Assembly: GCF_000682715.1 (NCBI RefSeq)
Contig: NZ_AWFH01000045.1
Location: 62,001 to 126,000 of the forward strand
Length of the DNA: 64,000 bases
Direction of reading: 5' to 3'
Source of the DNA: Hyphomonas atlantica corrig.
GTDB taxonomy: Bacteria; Pseudomonadota; Alphaproteobacteria; Caulobacterales; Hyphomonadaceae
Shown: piece by piece, positions 44,111 to 53,937 of the stretch
Position numbering within the stretch: position 1 is the first letter of the stretch
Layout: every line of letters begins with the position of its first letter
The notes under the pieces: generated by a model
Told to the model about the DNA's origin: nothing
The model's input: only the letters and a program-made list of their open reading frames with translations
Database searches by the model: none
Made by a program: the position numbers and the translations under genes

Positions 44111-45244
44111 ATGAACGACGCGCGCAAGATACCGGCTGACAGCGCCCTGCCCGGCTGGCTGGCAAGCCTGCCTGAGGCATGGCGCCCCTATGCCATGCTC
44201 GCCCGCTGGGATCGGCCCGTTGGTATCTGGCTGCTCTACATACCCTGCCTCATCGGTCTGTCTTTTCAGAGGCTGATCACCGGCGTCTACGTGTTCGATC
44301 TGGTTTGGGCCGCACTTTTCCTGCTCGGCGCGGTAGCCATGCGCGGAGCTGGATGCACCTGGAACGACATTACGGACCGCGATATCGACGCAAGCGTCAG
44401 TCGCACGGCATTAAGGCCGCTGCCGTCCGGCGCCGTCACACTGAAGCAGGCTTACATATTTCTGGCGGCGCAGTTGCTGATCGGCCTGCTAGTTTGGCTC
44501 TTCCTGCCGCTGGACGCGAAGCTGGTTGCGCTATTGTCGATCCCACTCGTGGGCGCCTATCCTTTCATGAAGCGCGTGACTTGGTGGCCTCAAGCCTGGC
44601 TTGGCATGACGTTCAATTGGGGCGCGCTGGTTGGCGCCGCCGTCGCTTCCACAATCAGCCTTCCCGTCCTGATCCTGTATGCGGGCCTGATCCTGTGGAC
44701 AATCGCCTACGACACGATCTACGCCCTTCAGGATCGTGAGGACGACGCATTGATAGGGGTGCGGTCCACGGCACGCTTGTTCGGTCAACGCGCCGTGCTG
44801 ATCAGCTTCTGTTTTCATCTGGGGGCTGCGGCCCTGATCGCTCTGGCTGCCGCGCTCAACGAAGCCGGGCGCATCGGGGCGGTAACGGCCTTGGTCTTCC
44901 TGGGTCATGGCGCTTGGCAATCCGCGCGCATCAAATCGAGCCGCGAACGCGATGCGCTGCCAGTCTTCAAATCGAATGTGTGGGCAGGCGCAGTCGTTGC
45001 ATTTGGATTTGCGCTGTCCGCCATGGCTCCGGAACCGAAGCAAACATCTCTCTTTGCCGATCATGAAATCGTACCGGAAGGCCCTCCTTCCACCATGAGC
45101 TTGCCTTTCGGGTTTGAGGTGAAACGCGCTCGTCCCTCCCCGGCCGACCCCGGCGAGACATGGTTTGCCAGCGAGGCCTTGCGAACCTTGAGGCATGAGG
45201 GTGTGATCGGCCCCGACACCGATGCCCACCCTGCCATTCGCTGA
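44111..45244 (+). CDS. ubiA: 4-hydroxybenzoate polyprenyltransferase with C-terminal extension
   Basis: Attaches the polyprenyl tail to 4-hydroxybenzoate in ubiquinone synthesis, in the inner membrane. The Asp-rich motifs are intact: GAGCTWNDITDRDIDASV and DTIYALQDREDDALIG. The membrane core ends near residue 304. A further 73 residues (305-377, starting MAPEPKQTSLFADHE) are soluble, Pro-rich at first and then charged, and absent from usual UbiA proteins of about 300 residues. Ubiquinone made here feeds the respiratory chain upstream of the oxidase. Confidence 0.93.
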   Translation: MNDARKIPADSALPGWLASLPEAWRPYAMLARWDRPVGIWLLYIPCLIGLSFQRLITGVYVFDLVWAALFLLGAVAMRGAGCTWNDITDRDIDASVSRTALRPLPSGAVTLKQAYIFLAAQLLIGLLVWLFLPLDAKLVALLSIPLVGAYPFMKRVTWWPQAWLGMTFNWGALVGAAVASTISLPVLILYAGLILWTIAYDTIYALQDREDDALIGVRSTARLFGQRAVLISFCFHLGAAALIALAAALNEAGRIGAVTALVFLGHGAWQSARIKSSRERDALPVFKSNVWAGAVVAFGFALSAMAPEPKQTSLFADHEIVPEGPPSTMSLPFGFEVKRARPSPADPGETWFASEALRTLRHEGVIGPDTDAHPAIR

Positions 45245-45356
45245 ATTGGAACAACCTCATCGCAGGAATGTTCATGACGCAGGCAGGGTGCGACCCATGC
45301 GCTCGCCCACGCCCGAATCCGTTGTCTCCACACAAAAAAGGCTGGATCGGTAAAAC

Positions 45357-46820
45357 ATGGCCAATCCCGACATACCGAACGTGCCCGATACAGAAAGCCT
45401 CGATCCAGAGGATTGGGAAGATTTCCGCATGCGTCTGCATCGCATGATAGACATTGCGGTCGACCAGATGGAGCGGTCGCATGAAGGACGGGTCTGGACG
45501 CCATTTCCAGACGAGATCAAATCCCTTTTTGATCTGTCCCAGACAGGCCAGTCTTCCGAACAAGTCGATACAACGCTCCAAAAGCTGTTGCCTTACGGTG
45601 TGGGAAACACACACCCCCGCTTCTTCGGCTGGGTTCACGGGTCAGGCACACCGTCAAACCTCGTGGCAGAAATCGCCGCAGCGACAATGAATGCCAATAC
45701 CGGTGGACGAAACCATGCCGCGATCGAAGTTGAGCGGCTGGTGATCGAATGGTGCAAGGGGCTTTTCTCATTTCCTGATGAGGCGAGCGGGCTGGTCATG
45801 TCCGGCACATCCATGGCGACGATCGTGGCGATCAAGGCAGCCCGCGATGCGCGCCTTGACTTCAAAAGCCGCCAGGAAGGCCTCGGAGGCCACAAACTCG
45901 TAGGATATACCTCGACCGAGGCGCATGCCTGCATTGCCCGCGCATTCGACATGGTCGGCCTCGGCACAGACGCCCTGCGGCGGATCCCCGTAACGGCTGA
46001 CCACCAAATCGATATCGAACTACTGAAGAAGCAAATCCATAATGACCGCGAGGGCGGATTTGAACCGTTTCTGATCGCCGGGACGTGTGGATCTGTAAAT
46101 GCTGGCACGATTGACGACCTCATGGCTCTGTCAGACATATCTGAGACAGAGCAGCTCTGGTTCCACATTGATGGTGCCTTTGGTGCGCTTGGAATGCTGA
46201 GCGACAGATTGCGACACCGCCTCGCCGATCTGGAACGCGCAGACTCTATCGCCTTCGACTTCCATAAATGGCTTCATGTCAATTACGATGCTGGCTGCAT
46301 CCTGATCCGCTCAGGGGACACACACCTGAAATCCTTTTCCGACAGGCCAGATTACCTCAAATCCGCGGAGCATGGCCTCGCCGCTGGTGGAACCTGGCCG
46401 GTCGAACTGGGGCCCGAGCTATCACGCGGCTTTCGTGCCTTGAAAGTCTGGGCCCAGATCGCGGAGCATGGTGAAGAGAAACTGGGCCGGATGATCTCGC
46501 GGAACTGCGAACAAGCCGCGTACCTTGGGGAGCTCGTTGAAGCGGCAAGCGATCTGGAGCTGCTTCTACCAGTCTCCATGCAGATCTGCTGCTTCCGCTA
46601 CGTTCCGGCGTCAGCGAGTGACGTGGACCTGAACTCCCTCAACGAAGACATCGTTATTCAGCTTCAAATGTCCGGCATCGCGGCACCATCCACCACACGG
46701 ATTGACGGCAAGACAGCCATTCGCGTGAACATTACAAATCACCGAACGGCACAATCGGACCTGGACGTGTTGGTCGGGGAAGTTCGCAGGATTGGCGCAG
46801 ACCTCACCCAATCTCACTGA
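45357..46820 (+). CDS. PLP-dependent group II amino-acid decarboxylase family protein
   Basis: A 487-residue PLP enzyme of the aromatic amino acid/glutamate decarboxylase superfamily. Features include THPRFFGWVHGSGTPSNL, NTGGRNHAAIEVERLVIEW, SGTSMATIVAIKAARD, and the PLP lysine in FDFHKWLHVNYDAGCI. FHIDGAFGA-like WFHIDGAFGALGM holds the PLP-ring Asp. Members decarboxylate aromatic or acidic amino acids, or carry out related reactions; the exact substrate cannot be fixed. ATG at 45357. It lies 44 bases ahead of the DsbA-like gene. Confidence 0.88.
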   Translation: MANPDIPNVPDTESLDPEDWEDFRMRLHRMIDIAVDQMERSHEGRVWTPFPDEIKSLFDLSQTGQSSEQVDTTLQKLLPYGVGNTHPRFFGWVHGSGTPSNLVAEIAAATMNANTGGRNHAAIEVERLVIEWCKGLFSFPDEASGLVMSGTSMATIVAIKAARDARLDFKSRQEGLGGHKLVGYTSTEAHACIARAFDMVGLGTDALRRIPVTADHQIDIELLKKQIHNDREGGFEPFLIAGTCGSVNAGTIDDLMALSDISETEQLWFHIDGAFGALGMLSDRLRHRLADLERADSIAFDFHKWLHVNYDAGCILIRSGDTHLKSFSDRPDYLKSAEHGLAAGGTWPVELGPELSRGFRALKVWAQIAEHGEEKLGRMISRNCEQAAYLGELVEAASDLELLLPVSMQICCFRYVPASASDVDLNSLNEDIVIQLQMSGIAAPSTTRIDGKTAIRVNITNHRTAQSDLDVLVGEVRRIGADLTQSH

Positions 46821-46863
46821 CGGTTTATTTGCGTCCCGACGCAACCGCACCTAGGTAAAGGGC

Positions 46864-47532
46864 ATGACACTCGTAATCGAAATGGTATCGGACCTGGTTT
46901 GCCCGTGGTGTTGGCTCGGCAAACGCAGGATGGATGAAGCAATCAAACTGGTCCCGGAACTGGATGTGGAGTTGATATTCCGCCCGTTCGAGCTGGACCC
47001 GACGATCCCGGCTGCTGGCGTCGACTACAAGGCGCACATGAAAGAGAAGTTCGGCTCTGATGCGGGCAAGGATCGCGCCAATACCATGCGTCAGGCGCTG
47101 ATCGATTACGGCCACGCGGAGGGCATCCCGTACAATTTCGACAAGATCACCCGCCGCCCGAACAGCTTCAACGCACACCGGCTGGTTCGCTGGGCGCAAG
47201 GCCAGCAGAAAGGTGCCCTCGCAAAGGAAGCCTTGTTCAAGGCCTATTTCTCCGACGGCCGCGACATCGGTGAAACTGATGTGCTGGTCGACATCGCCCG
47301 GGAGATCGATCTGGATTCGAGCATTGTTGCCGAGCTTCTTCCGACCGACGCCGACGTAGACAATGTCCGGCAGGAAGAAGCTCTGTTCCAGCAAATGGGC
47401 ATCAGCGGTGTTCCAACCTATATCGCCAATCGCCGCGTCGCCGTTCAGGGCGCTGAGACCGCTGAAAAGCTGGCCCGCTTCCTGAAGGACGCAGCCGCCC
47501 GCCTTCCAGAAGAGCGTCCTGCGGGAAGTTAG
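46864..47532 (+). CDS. DsbA family oxidoreductase (FrnE-like)
   Basis: A 222-residue thioredoxin-fold protein with the active motif CPWC (C13, C16) in DLVCPWCWLGKRRMDEA and the cis-Pro segment ISGVPTYIANRRV. There is no signal peptide, so it acts in the cytosol, as FrnE and the related 2-hydroxychromene isomerase-like proteins do. The QALIDYGHAEGIPYNFDKI helix region is typical of the FrnE group. It may catalyse disulfide exchange or isomerisation under oxidative stress. A perfect 11-base inverted repeat begins at its stop codon. Confidence 0.92.
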   Translation: MTLVIEMVSDLVCPWCWLGKRRMDEAIKLVPELDVELIFRPFELDPTIPAAGVDYKAHMKEKFGSDAGKDRANTMRQALIDYGHAEGIPYNFDKITRRPNSFNAHRLVRWAQGQQKGALAKEALFKAYFSDGRDIGETDVLVDIAREIDLDSSIVAELLPTDADVDNVRQEEALFQQMGISGVPTYIANRRVAVQGAETAEKLARFLKDAAARLPEERPAGS

Positions 47533-47570
47533 GTACAAATCCTCTGAATGACCGATCTAGGATTTGTACC
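47532..47570. repeat. Perfect 11-base inverted repeat between convergent genes
   Basis: GGTACAAATCC (47532-47542) and GGATTTGTACC (47560-47570) flank a 17-base loop. It begins in the stop codon of the DsbA-like gene, and its right arm encodes the last residues of the sulfotransferase. No T-run follows, so it is not a standard terminator. It marks the left edge of a more AT-rich block. Confidence 0.6.
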
Positions 47571-48345
47571 CTAGCAACTCACGCAATCCAGGTACGGCAA
47601 CTTCGACGAGCCTTCTTTGCATTTCAGGCAACTGCGAGGGCAATCGGTTGTTGTTGACAACAAGATTTTCACGAGCAGTACCGCTTTGCTTCTTATCGCT
47701 TCCGATCAGGATGCGCTGCTTCCAATCGTCAGGAACCGCAATGCCGCACGTTTCGAGCAGCGCCCCGAAATAGTCACGAGCCCGCTTCGAATCTATGTCC
47801 CTGAGGTTCTCAACAATGTCTTCGTACCGGTACAGATGAACACCAGTGCCCAACCATGCTGTAGCGTTGAACGTATAAATGTCATTCATTGGAGGCGCTT
47901 TGCCATGAATGCCGAATATCATCATATTCAACAACGATTCAGGAGAAAACGCTTCACTTTTGAGATGGTCCAGCGAGGCTTCAAAATTCTCAGATATAAA
48001 GAACCGCGCTCGCGCCAACACCCAAGTATAGGGATCGCGGACTAGGAGAATGTGCCGCGTCAATCGCGTCGCGAACATGGACTCGTCCGAGAAAAGCAGA
48101 TGCCCCCAGCTGAGAAATGGTTGGGCAGGATCAAAGGCCCGAGCATGATTGTGCATAATCGGGATCTGAATGAAAGTATCGTGGTATTGCTGCTCATTGG
48201 CTACAAACATACGCATGATGTTGCGCATCAAATGCGTTCCACTTTTCGGCACCGAGTTTAAGAAGACGGGCGCAGTGAGCGGCTGATGAGAAAACTCTAA
48301 GTTTCGCTCATCCAGATTGTCTTTCTGCATCGTTATCTGCGGCAA
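47557..48345 (-). CDS. Sulfotransferase-domain protein
   Basis: A 262-residue cytosolic sulfotransferase. The PAPS-binding P-loop is FLNSVPKSGTHLMRNIMRM near residue 29, and the second phosphate site is LLVRDPYTWVLARARFF. The acceptor, probably a glycan, lipid or small molecule, is not known. Codons are noticeably more AT-rich than those of nearby housekeeping genes, suggesting acquisition. It lies directly after the TonB-receptor terminator and needs its own promoter in the 100 bases before 48345. Confidence 0.82.
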   Translation of the reverse strand: MPQITMQKDNLDERNLEFSHQPLTAPVFLNSVPKSGTHLMRNIMRMFVANEQQYHDTFIQIPIMHNHARAFDPAQPFLSWGHLLFSDESMFATRLTRHILLVRDPYTWVLARARFFISENFEASLDHLKSEAFSPESLLNMMIFGIHGKAPPMNDIYTFNATAWLGTGVHLYRYEDIVENLRDIDSKRARDYFGALLETCGIAVPDDWKQRILIGSDKKQSGTARENLVVNNNRLPSQLPEMQRRLVEVAVPGLRELLGYKS

Positions 48346-48394
48346 ACCGATTTCTCCTTCTGGTACCCGGACACTTTAATCTATGGAACAAAAT

Positions 48395-48425
48395 AAAAAA
48401 AGCGGCGGATACGCTCCGCCGCTTT
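48395..48425 (-). terminator. Rho-independent terminator of the TonB-dependent receptor gene
   Basis: AAAGCGGCGGA (48399-48409) and TCCGCCGCTTT (48415-48425) form a perfect 11-base stem around a 5-base loop. Read on the minus strand it ends in a long T-run. It lies 24 bases after the receptor stop. Confidence 0.9.
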
Positions 48426-48448
48426 CGAGTTTATTGGCTTAACGTAGC

Positions 48449-51400
48449 CTAGAATTCCTTGCTTACGTTTAGGAAGAACCGACGGCCAAGCCAATCATAC
48501 TGGGAGTAGAAGGCCGATGTTCCGACGGTGTTGTATTCACCCAATCCCAGCGTGGTGACTGCTGGCGGATGCTCATCAAAGATGTTCGATACACCAACGC
48601 GGACATCCACGCCATGTGGCAACTCCCGGCTGATCGACATGTTGTGATAGGTCGTCGCTTCAGTCTCAAGCTTGAAGAAGACAGGCGTGCCGAAATATGT
48701 ACCGGTCGTGCCGCCATAGCTCTCCACGTTCGACGTCGACCCGATGAAGTCCACACCCCAGAAGTAGGACCAAGGCCCACGATCAAGCGTCGCGCTGATC
48801 TCACCGACCCATTCCGGATTGCCAGCTTCGGTATTGGTGTCGATCGGTTCGCTGTTCTCGAACAATGTCAGCTCGTCCTCGAATTGGAACGTGTGCTGAG
48901 TGGTCAGCGTCAGTGAACCAAACGAGAAGTCACGGCTGTACTCTGCAGCAACATCAAGACCGGAATTGGTCTGATCAGCCACGTTGATAAAGTTGTTCGT
49001 GACTTCAGAGACCAAGAAGTTGTCATTCCGTTCGAACAGGTCACACAGCGGCTCTGTCGCGAAATTATCAGAATTGTAACAGCCAAGCAGGATATTGTTC
49101 GCCCCAAGCTGGGTGATCTGGTCTTCGATATTGATCTCGAAATAATCGACGGAAACGCGGAAGTCCGCAAACTCCGGCGCCCAGATCAGACCCACATTGA
49201 ACGCGTCAGAGGTTTCAGCCTCAAGAATGCCGGCGTTTCCGCTGGCAAACACGGTCGCACTGGAGCCAGAACCATTATGGTTACCCGGTACGCCACCAGC
49301 ATTACAATTGTCTGCAAGACGTTGCGAAATGTCACCATTCGCAAGGTTTGCTGCCCAGTTGATACACGGATCTATTGTACGCTGCTGAGCAAAGCTGGTT
49401 TGCGAAGCGAGGTAGAGTTCGAACAGTGCAGGCGCGCGGAAGGACGTACCATAAGTTGTACGAGCGCGAATGGATGGTGTGATTTGCCAGCCCAGACCGG
49501 CCTTGTAGGTCGTGTCGGATCCATAAACGTCAACATCTGTCCAGCGAGCCGACAAGGACAGGTCGACCGCTTCCGCCAATGGCTTGTCCTTCAATAGAGG
49601 TATGGCGATCTCGCCAAACACTGCGGTCGTTTCTTTGGATCCTTTTGTGATTCCAGCAGTACTGGAGCCCCAAGCGTTGCCGATCCGGAAGGCTTCGGCT
49701 GGCGTGTCGTTGATACGCTCATCAATAAAGCTGACACCAAGTCCAAGATTTACAGTGCCTGCTGGCAACTCGAAGACTGGACCATCGATGAAGGCTTCAA
49801 ACTGAGCCTGCTCGTAGACCGTATTACCGGTTTCTGTGCCGAACAGGAATGCCCGATCTTCAGCAGAAATGTTCCCTGCGAGGAATTCTGGGTTGTACCA
49901 ATCAGGAGTGATACACGGAACACCACGCACATCCGTGACACCGTCTGCATCGGCTGCACAGCTTCCAGTTCTGAAATACTGATACGGCGTAATGGCGTCA
50001 TCATAGATCAAGTCAGACGTGTAGTCGCCGTCAGAGCGGGAAAACTGGAAGAATGTGTTGTAGTGCCAATCAGGGATCAGTGAGTTCATTGATCCTTCGA
50101 GACCGATCACCGCATTCATATAGTCTACTGTGATGTTGTCATCGGAATGATCGGTGATGGCAGTAGGGCTCAGACCAATATAGCTGAACTCCCCAGCCGC
50201 CGCACCAAATCCGTTGGCCTCAAGGTTGGGATTGTTGGTGAAGATGGTCCCCAGGTAATTGTACATGTAGTCATATTGCCAGAACTGACGATAACCATTC
50301 ACTTTGGTCTCACGACGATTCAGCAGGAACTCGCCATAAAGCGTGGCAGAATCTGTAAGTTCAAAGTCGCCGTTTCCGTAGAGCGTAATCCGCTCGACTT
50401 CCGGGATCATCGTAGTTTGATCCTGGAACGGATGGTCGTTGTTCGTCAGGCCTTCGGACAGTAGCGCCGTTGGCGAATAGACTGGATCAAACGTGGCGCC
50501 CGGCAGAAGTAATTCGCCCAAGCCAACCGGGAACCAACCGGCAGGTGCGTCAAGGCCGAAATCGTTCGGGCCCCATGGCGCAAGACCGTTGGCAGCCAGC
50601 GAACCATCATAATCATACTGCAGAAGCTGTGGACGAGACTGCCACGGGCGTCCCGTCAAGCCAGCGTCCAGATAGTTGTACAACCAAACGTGTCCCCATG
50701 GCAGATCCTGACAGGCATAGTCGCCCGTGCGCGGATCGACGACATCAGCCCGGCTGCCATCACGATTGAAGACGTACGGCTGTCCGCAGGAGAAATAATC
50801 CCGGTCACCTTGAGCTAGCTCTTCGCGCTTGGAGTAATCCAGAGACACGAGGAAATTGCCACGGTCCAGCGCCTTGCCATAGCTGCCGCTCAAGCGTAGT
50901 TGCTCACCGCCAGCCTCTTCAGGTGCACTGTAGAAGAAATCGATTTCGGAAACGTCGTCTTTCTTGGTGATGATGTTCACGACACCTGCGACCGCGTCCG
51001 AACCGTAGATGGAGGATGCACCATCCTTCAGGATTTCGACGTTCTGAACTGCAGACAGCGGGATCGCATTGAGGTCAAATGACGACACGCCACCGCGCGT
51101 ACCGGCAGGGCCAGCCCGGCGGCCGTTGAGCAGGACCAGCGTCCGGTTGGCTCCAAGTCCGCGCAGGGAGATGGTTTCCGTACCGATGCCGCCATTCTGA
51201 ACGAAGGCCGACGACGTCGCTGCCGTCACCTGTGGCGAACCGGCGGCTACCGTGGCAGTCTGCAGTAGGGTACCGACATCAGCGATCCCTTTGAGCGCGC
51301 CGGAGTCAGCAGAAATGATGTCGAGCGGCGCGATGCTCGTGAATTCATTCGCCAGTCGGGATCCCGTTACGCGAATCGTTTCTTGGGTCAGCGCTTCGCT

Positions 51401-51550
51401 GTCATCTTCTGCCGCTGTCGGGGTAGATATGATGGCATCGTCCGCTTCGTCAGAAGCATCTTGCGCAACTGCACCAAAAGCCAGTCCACTACACAGCGCT
51501 CCTAGCGCGACTGTGCGGAACAAAAAATCATTCCGTTTCGTTCTATTCAT
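48449..51550 (-). CDS. TonB-dependent outer-membrane receptor
   Basis: A 1033-residue receptor with a signal peptide (ending near GLAFGAVAQ), a probable TonB-box region (TQETIRVTGSRLANE), a plug domain (ISLRGLGANRTLVLLNGRRA, GIADVGTLLQTA) and a long 22-strand barrel ending in phenylalanine (RRFFLNVSKEF). The plug motif DGASSIYGSDAVAGVVNI is typical. The ligand is not evident; the divergently transcribed S9 peptidase suggests a peptide or protein product, but siderophores and glycans are also possible. It has its own terminator and shares a 339-base control region with the peptidase gene. Confidence 0.95.
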   Translation of the reverse strand: MNRTKRNDFLFRTVALGALCSGLAFGAVAQDASDEADDAIISTPTAAEDDSEALTQETIRVTGSRLANEFTSIAPLDIISADSGALKGIADVGTLLQTATVAAGSPQVTAATSSAFVQNGGIGTETISLRGLGANRTLVLLNGRRAGPAGTRGGVSSFDLNAIPLSAVQNVEILKDGASSIYGSDAVAGVVNIITKKDDVSEIDFFYSAPEEAGGEQLRLSGSYGKALDRGNFLVSLDYSKREELAQGDRDYFSCGQPYVFNRDGSRADVVDPRTGDYACQDLPWGHVWLYNYLDAGLTGRPWQSRPQLLQYDYDGSLAANGLAPWGPNDFGLDAPAGWFPVGLGELLLPGATFDPVYSPTALLSEGLTNNDHPFQDQTTMIPEVERITLYGNGDFELTDSATLYGEFLLNRRETKVNGYRQFWQYDYMYNYLGTIFTNNPNLEANGFGAAAGEFSYIGLSPTAITDHSDDNITVDYMNAVIGLEGSMNSLIPDWHYNTFFQFSRSDGDYTSDLIYDDAITPYQYFRTGSCAADADGVTDVRGVPCITPDWYNPEFLAGNISAEDRAFLFGTETGNTVYEQAQFEAFIDGPVFELPAGTVNLGLGVSFIDERINDTPAEAFRIGNAWGSSTAGITKGSKETTAVFGEIAIPLLKDKPLAEAVDLSLSARWTDVDVYGSDTTYKAGLGWQITPSIRARTTYGTSFRAPALFELYLASQTSFAQQRTIDPCINWAANLANGDISQRLADNCNAGGVPGNHNGSGSSATVFASGNAGILEAETSDAFNVGLIWAPEFADFRVSVDYFEINIEDQITQLGANNILLGCYNSDNFATEPLCDLFERNDNFLVSEVTNNFINVADQTNSGLDVAAEYSRDFSFGSLTLTTQHTFQFEDELTLFENSEPIDTNTEAGNPEWVGEISATLDRGPWSYFWGVDFIGSTSNVESYGGTTGTYFGTPVFFKLETEATTYHNMSISRELPHGVDVRVGVSNIFDEHPPAVTTLGLGEYNTVGTSAFYSQYDWLGRRFFLNVSKEF

Positions 51551-51889
51551 TTATCTCGATCCTCTCGAAGCTCACCTAGGTTCGAGTGTCGGCAAATCAG
51601 ACTCCATATCTTTGAAGTCCAAGAACTAAATTTACCGCCCCTCTACAGAGAGGATTGCAGACCTGTAATATTAAAATCAATAAGCCGGATCATTTTTTGC
51701 TGTTCATTTTGTCATCTGTGACATTTCTGCCAATTTTTTGCCGGATCAGCACAGTATAGCCCGACAATACCGCGATGATGAGAAACAATTTTCATCGTTT
51801 TCTGAGTTACAAGGCCGTGCGGAGCTCATCTTGACAACGCTCACCTTAATGAAGTCACCTCACCAGAAACCAGAATTGAGGAACTTCAA
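51551..51889. promoter_or_regulatory. AT-rich divergent control region between receptor and peptidase
   Basis: This 339-base gap has no convincing gene. It is AT-rich with A/T runs and a loose dyad of GATGA and TCATC near 51780-51800, and must hold the promoters of both divergent genes. TTGACA occurs near 51832 on the plus strand but without a convincing -10 at the proper spacing. No Fur-like box was recognised. Confidence 0.45.
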
Positions 51890-53908
51890 ATGAATAGAAA
51901 AGCTTGGCTCACTGCTGGCCTGACCTTAGCCGCAGTCTCACTTGGTCAAGTCTCACACGGCGAACCTGTTCCTATCGAGGACTTGGCAAGAATCCCAGCC
52001 ATGACGAGCGTGTCCGTTTCTATCGATGGGCAATCAATGTTTGCGCTAATCGGCCCCTCTGAAGGTGACGATCAAGACCGTGCCGTCCTCGCATCATGGG
52101 ATTTAACAGACCTTACCCGTCCCCCTGTTCTCGCGGCTCCAGATGGAGACGACTCGGAATTCGTTGCCGTGAGGGCACTGAAGGACGGGTATGCAATGAC
52201 GGTTGTGCGCCAACCTTACACGGGATCACTTCGCGGTTGCTCAGAAGGGAAAATGACGGGGTCCACGCGTACCTGGGTTCGAAAGCTCTTCATTACAGAT
52301 CAAAATTTCGATGAGTTTGACGAGCCGTTTCTCGATGAAAGAAGCATGCGCGGAGTTAGCAAGTCGACTGAGACTTGCATGCGCATGGAAGGACGAGGCA
52401 GCGTCGTGTCCAGATTGCCATTGGACCCAGAAAGAGTGGTTATTTCCCGACTGGACCCTCGTACATTCAGCACGGAGATTGCATACTACGATCTCCAATC
52501 CGGAGAAACGTCTAATGTATTCAAGAACACGTCGAGCAGATCTGCCGGATATATTGATGACCGCGACGGTGAAGTTATGTCCGCTTCGGGTTTGGACGAA
52601 GAGGGAAACACATTTCAGCTGGATACGTATGTTCGCGCTCATAAAGGAGCCCCGCTTGAACTGCATGAGGAATTGTCGGTTGACTTGGTCAAGCGTCAAG
52701 AATTGGTGGTCGACGCATGGGACGAAGAAAGCGGTCGCTACTTCATTGTAACGAACAAATTTTCAGACAAAGCTAACATCTACACCTACGATCCCGTGAG
52801 CCGGAAATTCAGCGACGAACCTGTTTTTGCGCATCCGGATTTCGATGCCTCCGGGGTCATAGTTTCTTCCGCTCCTAGCCGATTTGGACGAGTGTTGGGA
52901 TTCGCATACTCTGCTGAAGTCAGAAAAGTGGAGTGGGTTGATCCAGAGGTGGGTGCAATTATGCTCGGCTTGGAGCAGGCCTTTTCCGGGCAAGACGTGA
53001 GAGCCATTCATATCTCAAATGATTTGAACCGAATTGTTTTCGCAACCGAAGCATCCAATCAGCCGCCCCGCTATTTCATACTCGAAGACCAAGCGCAGCT
53101 TACGGCTATCGGCAATGAGCGCCCGTGGATCAACCCCCAAGACATTGGCCAAAGCAAGCTCGTTTATTATACCGCGCGAGATGGTATGAAATTGCCAGCC
53201 ATCCTAACCACTCGCGCGGGGTGGAAACCAAACGACGCACCAGGCAAGGCAATAATCCTACCTCATGGGGGACCGTGGGCACGCGACTATGGAGGTTGGG
53301 ACGCCAGCGCTTGGGTTCCCTTCTTGACCTCCCGGGGATTCACCGTTCTCCAACCCCAATATCGAGGCAGCGAAGGCTGGGGACTAGATCTCTGGACTGC
53401 TGGGGATGGCAAGTTTGGCGGCGTCGTTCAAGATGACAAGGATGATGGTGCCGCTTGGCTGGTGAATGAAGGTTATGCCGCTGAAGACAAAATCGCCATG
53501 TTTGGCTATTCCTATGGTGGCTATGCTGCAATGGCAGCAGCGACTAGACCGAACAGTCCTTATCAATGTTCTATCGCCGGGGCTGGCTACGCTGAATCCG
53601 CAAAAATCAATGTCAATGTGGACCAGAGCCGTTTCGGAAGAATGGCCTACGCCGAAGGTTTGTCAGGGCGAGACATCATCGAAGATGTAGCTAACGCGGA
53701 AATTCCAATCCTGGTTTTTCACGGCGATCGCGACGTCAGGGTCCCAGATGAGTATGGCAAAGCTTTCTATAACGCCATCAAAGATCATACGGTGGCGAAA
53801 TACGTCAACATTCCGGACATGCCGCACAGCTTACCTTGGACGCCGGAGCAGCAACGACAAAGCCTGAAGGCAATCGAGGACTTTCTGTCAAACGAGTGTG
53901 GCCTGTAG
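51890..53908 (+). CDS. S9-family prolyl oligopeptidase/dipeptidyl aminopeptidase
   Basis: A 672-residue exported serine peptidase: signal peptide (residues 1-24, ending QVSHG), an N-terminal beta-propeller to about residue 400, and an alpha/beta hydrolase catalytic domain. The nucleophile is S541 in FGYSYGGYAAM; the acid lies in HGDRDVRVP and the histidine in DMPHSLPW. Such periplasmic enzymes cut short, often proline-containing peptides. The coding sequence is more AT-rich than the neighbourhood. Divergent from the TonB receptor, so the pair may import and process a peptide substrate. Confidence 0.93.
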   Translation: MNRKAWLTAGLTLAAVSLGQVSHGEPVPIEDLARIPAMTSVSVSIDGQSMFALIGPSEGDDQDRAVLASWDLTDLTRPPVLAAPDGDDSEFVAVRALKDGYAMTVVRQPYTGSLRGCSEGKMTGSTRTWVRKLFITDQNFDEFDEPFLDERSMRGVSKSTETCMRMEGRGSVVSRLPLDPERVVISRLDPRTFSTEIAYYDLQSGETSNVFKNTSSRSAGYIDDRDGEVMSASGLDEEGNTFQLDTYVRAHKGAPLELHEELSVDLVKRQELVVDAWDEESGRYFIVTNKFSDKANIYTYDPVSRKFSDEPVFAHPDFDASGVIVSSAPSRFGRVLGFAYSAEVRKVEWVDPEVGAIMLGLEQAFSGQDVRAIHISNDLNRIVFATEASNQPPRYFILEDQAQLTAIGNERPWINPQDIGQSKLVYYTARDGMKLPAILTTRAGWKPNDAPGKAIILPHGGPWARDYGGWDASAWVPFLTSRGFTVLQPQYRGSEGWGLDLWTAGDGKFGGVVQDDKDDGAAWLVNEGYAAEDKIAMFGYSYGGYAAMAAATRPNSPYQCSIAGAGYAESAKINVNVDQSRFGRMAYAEGLSGRDIIEDVANAEIPILVFHGDRDVRVPDEYGKAFYNAIKDHTVAKYVNIPDMPHSLPWTPEQQRQSLKAIEDFLSNECGL

Positions 53909-53937
53909 TGGGCAGCATCACTGAACGATAGATCAAT

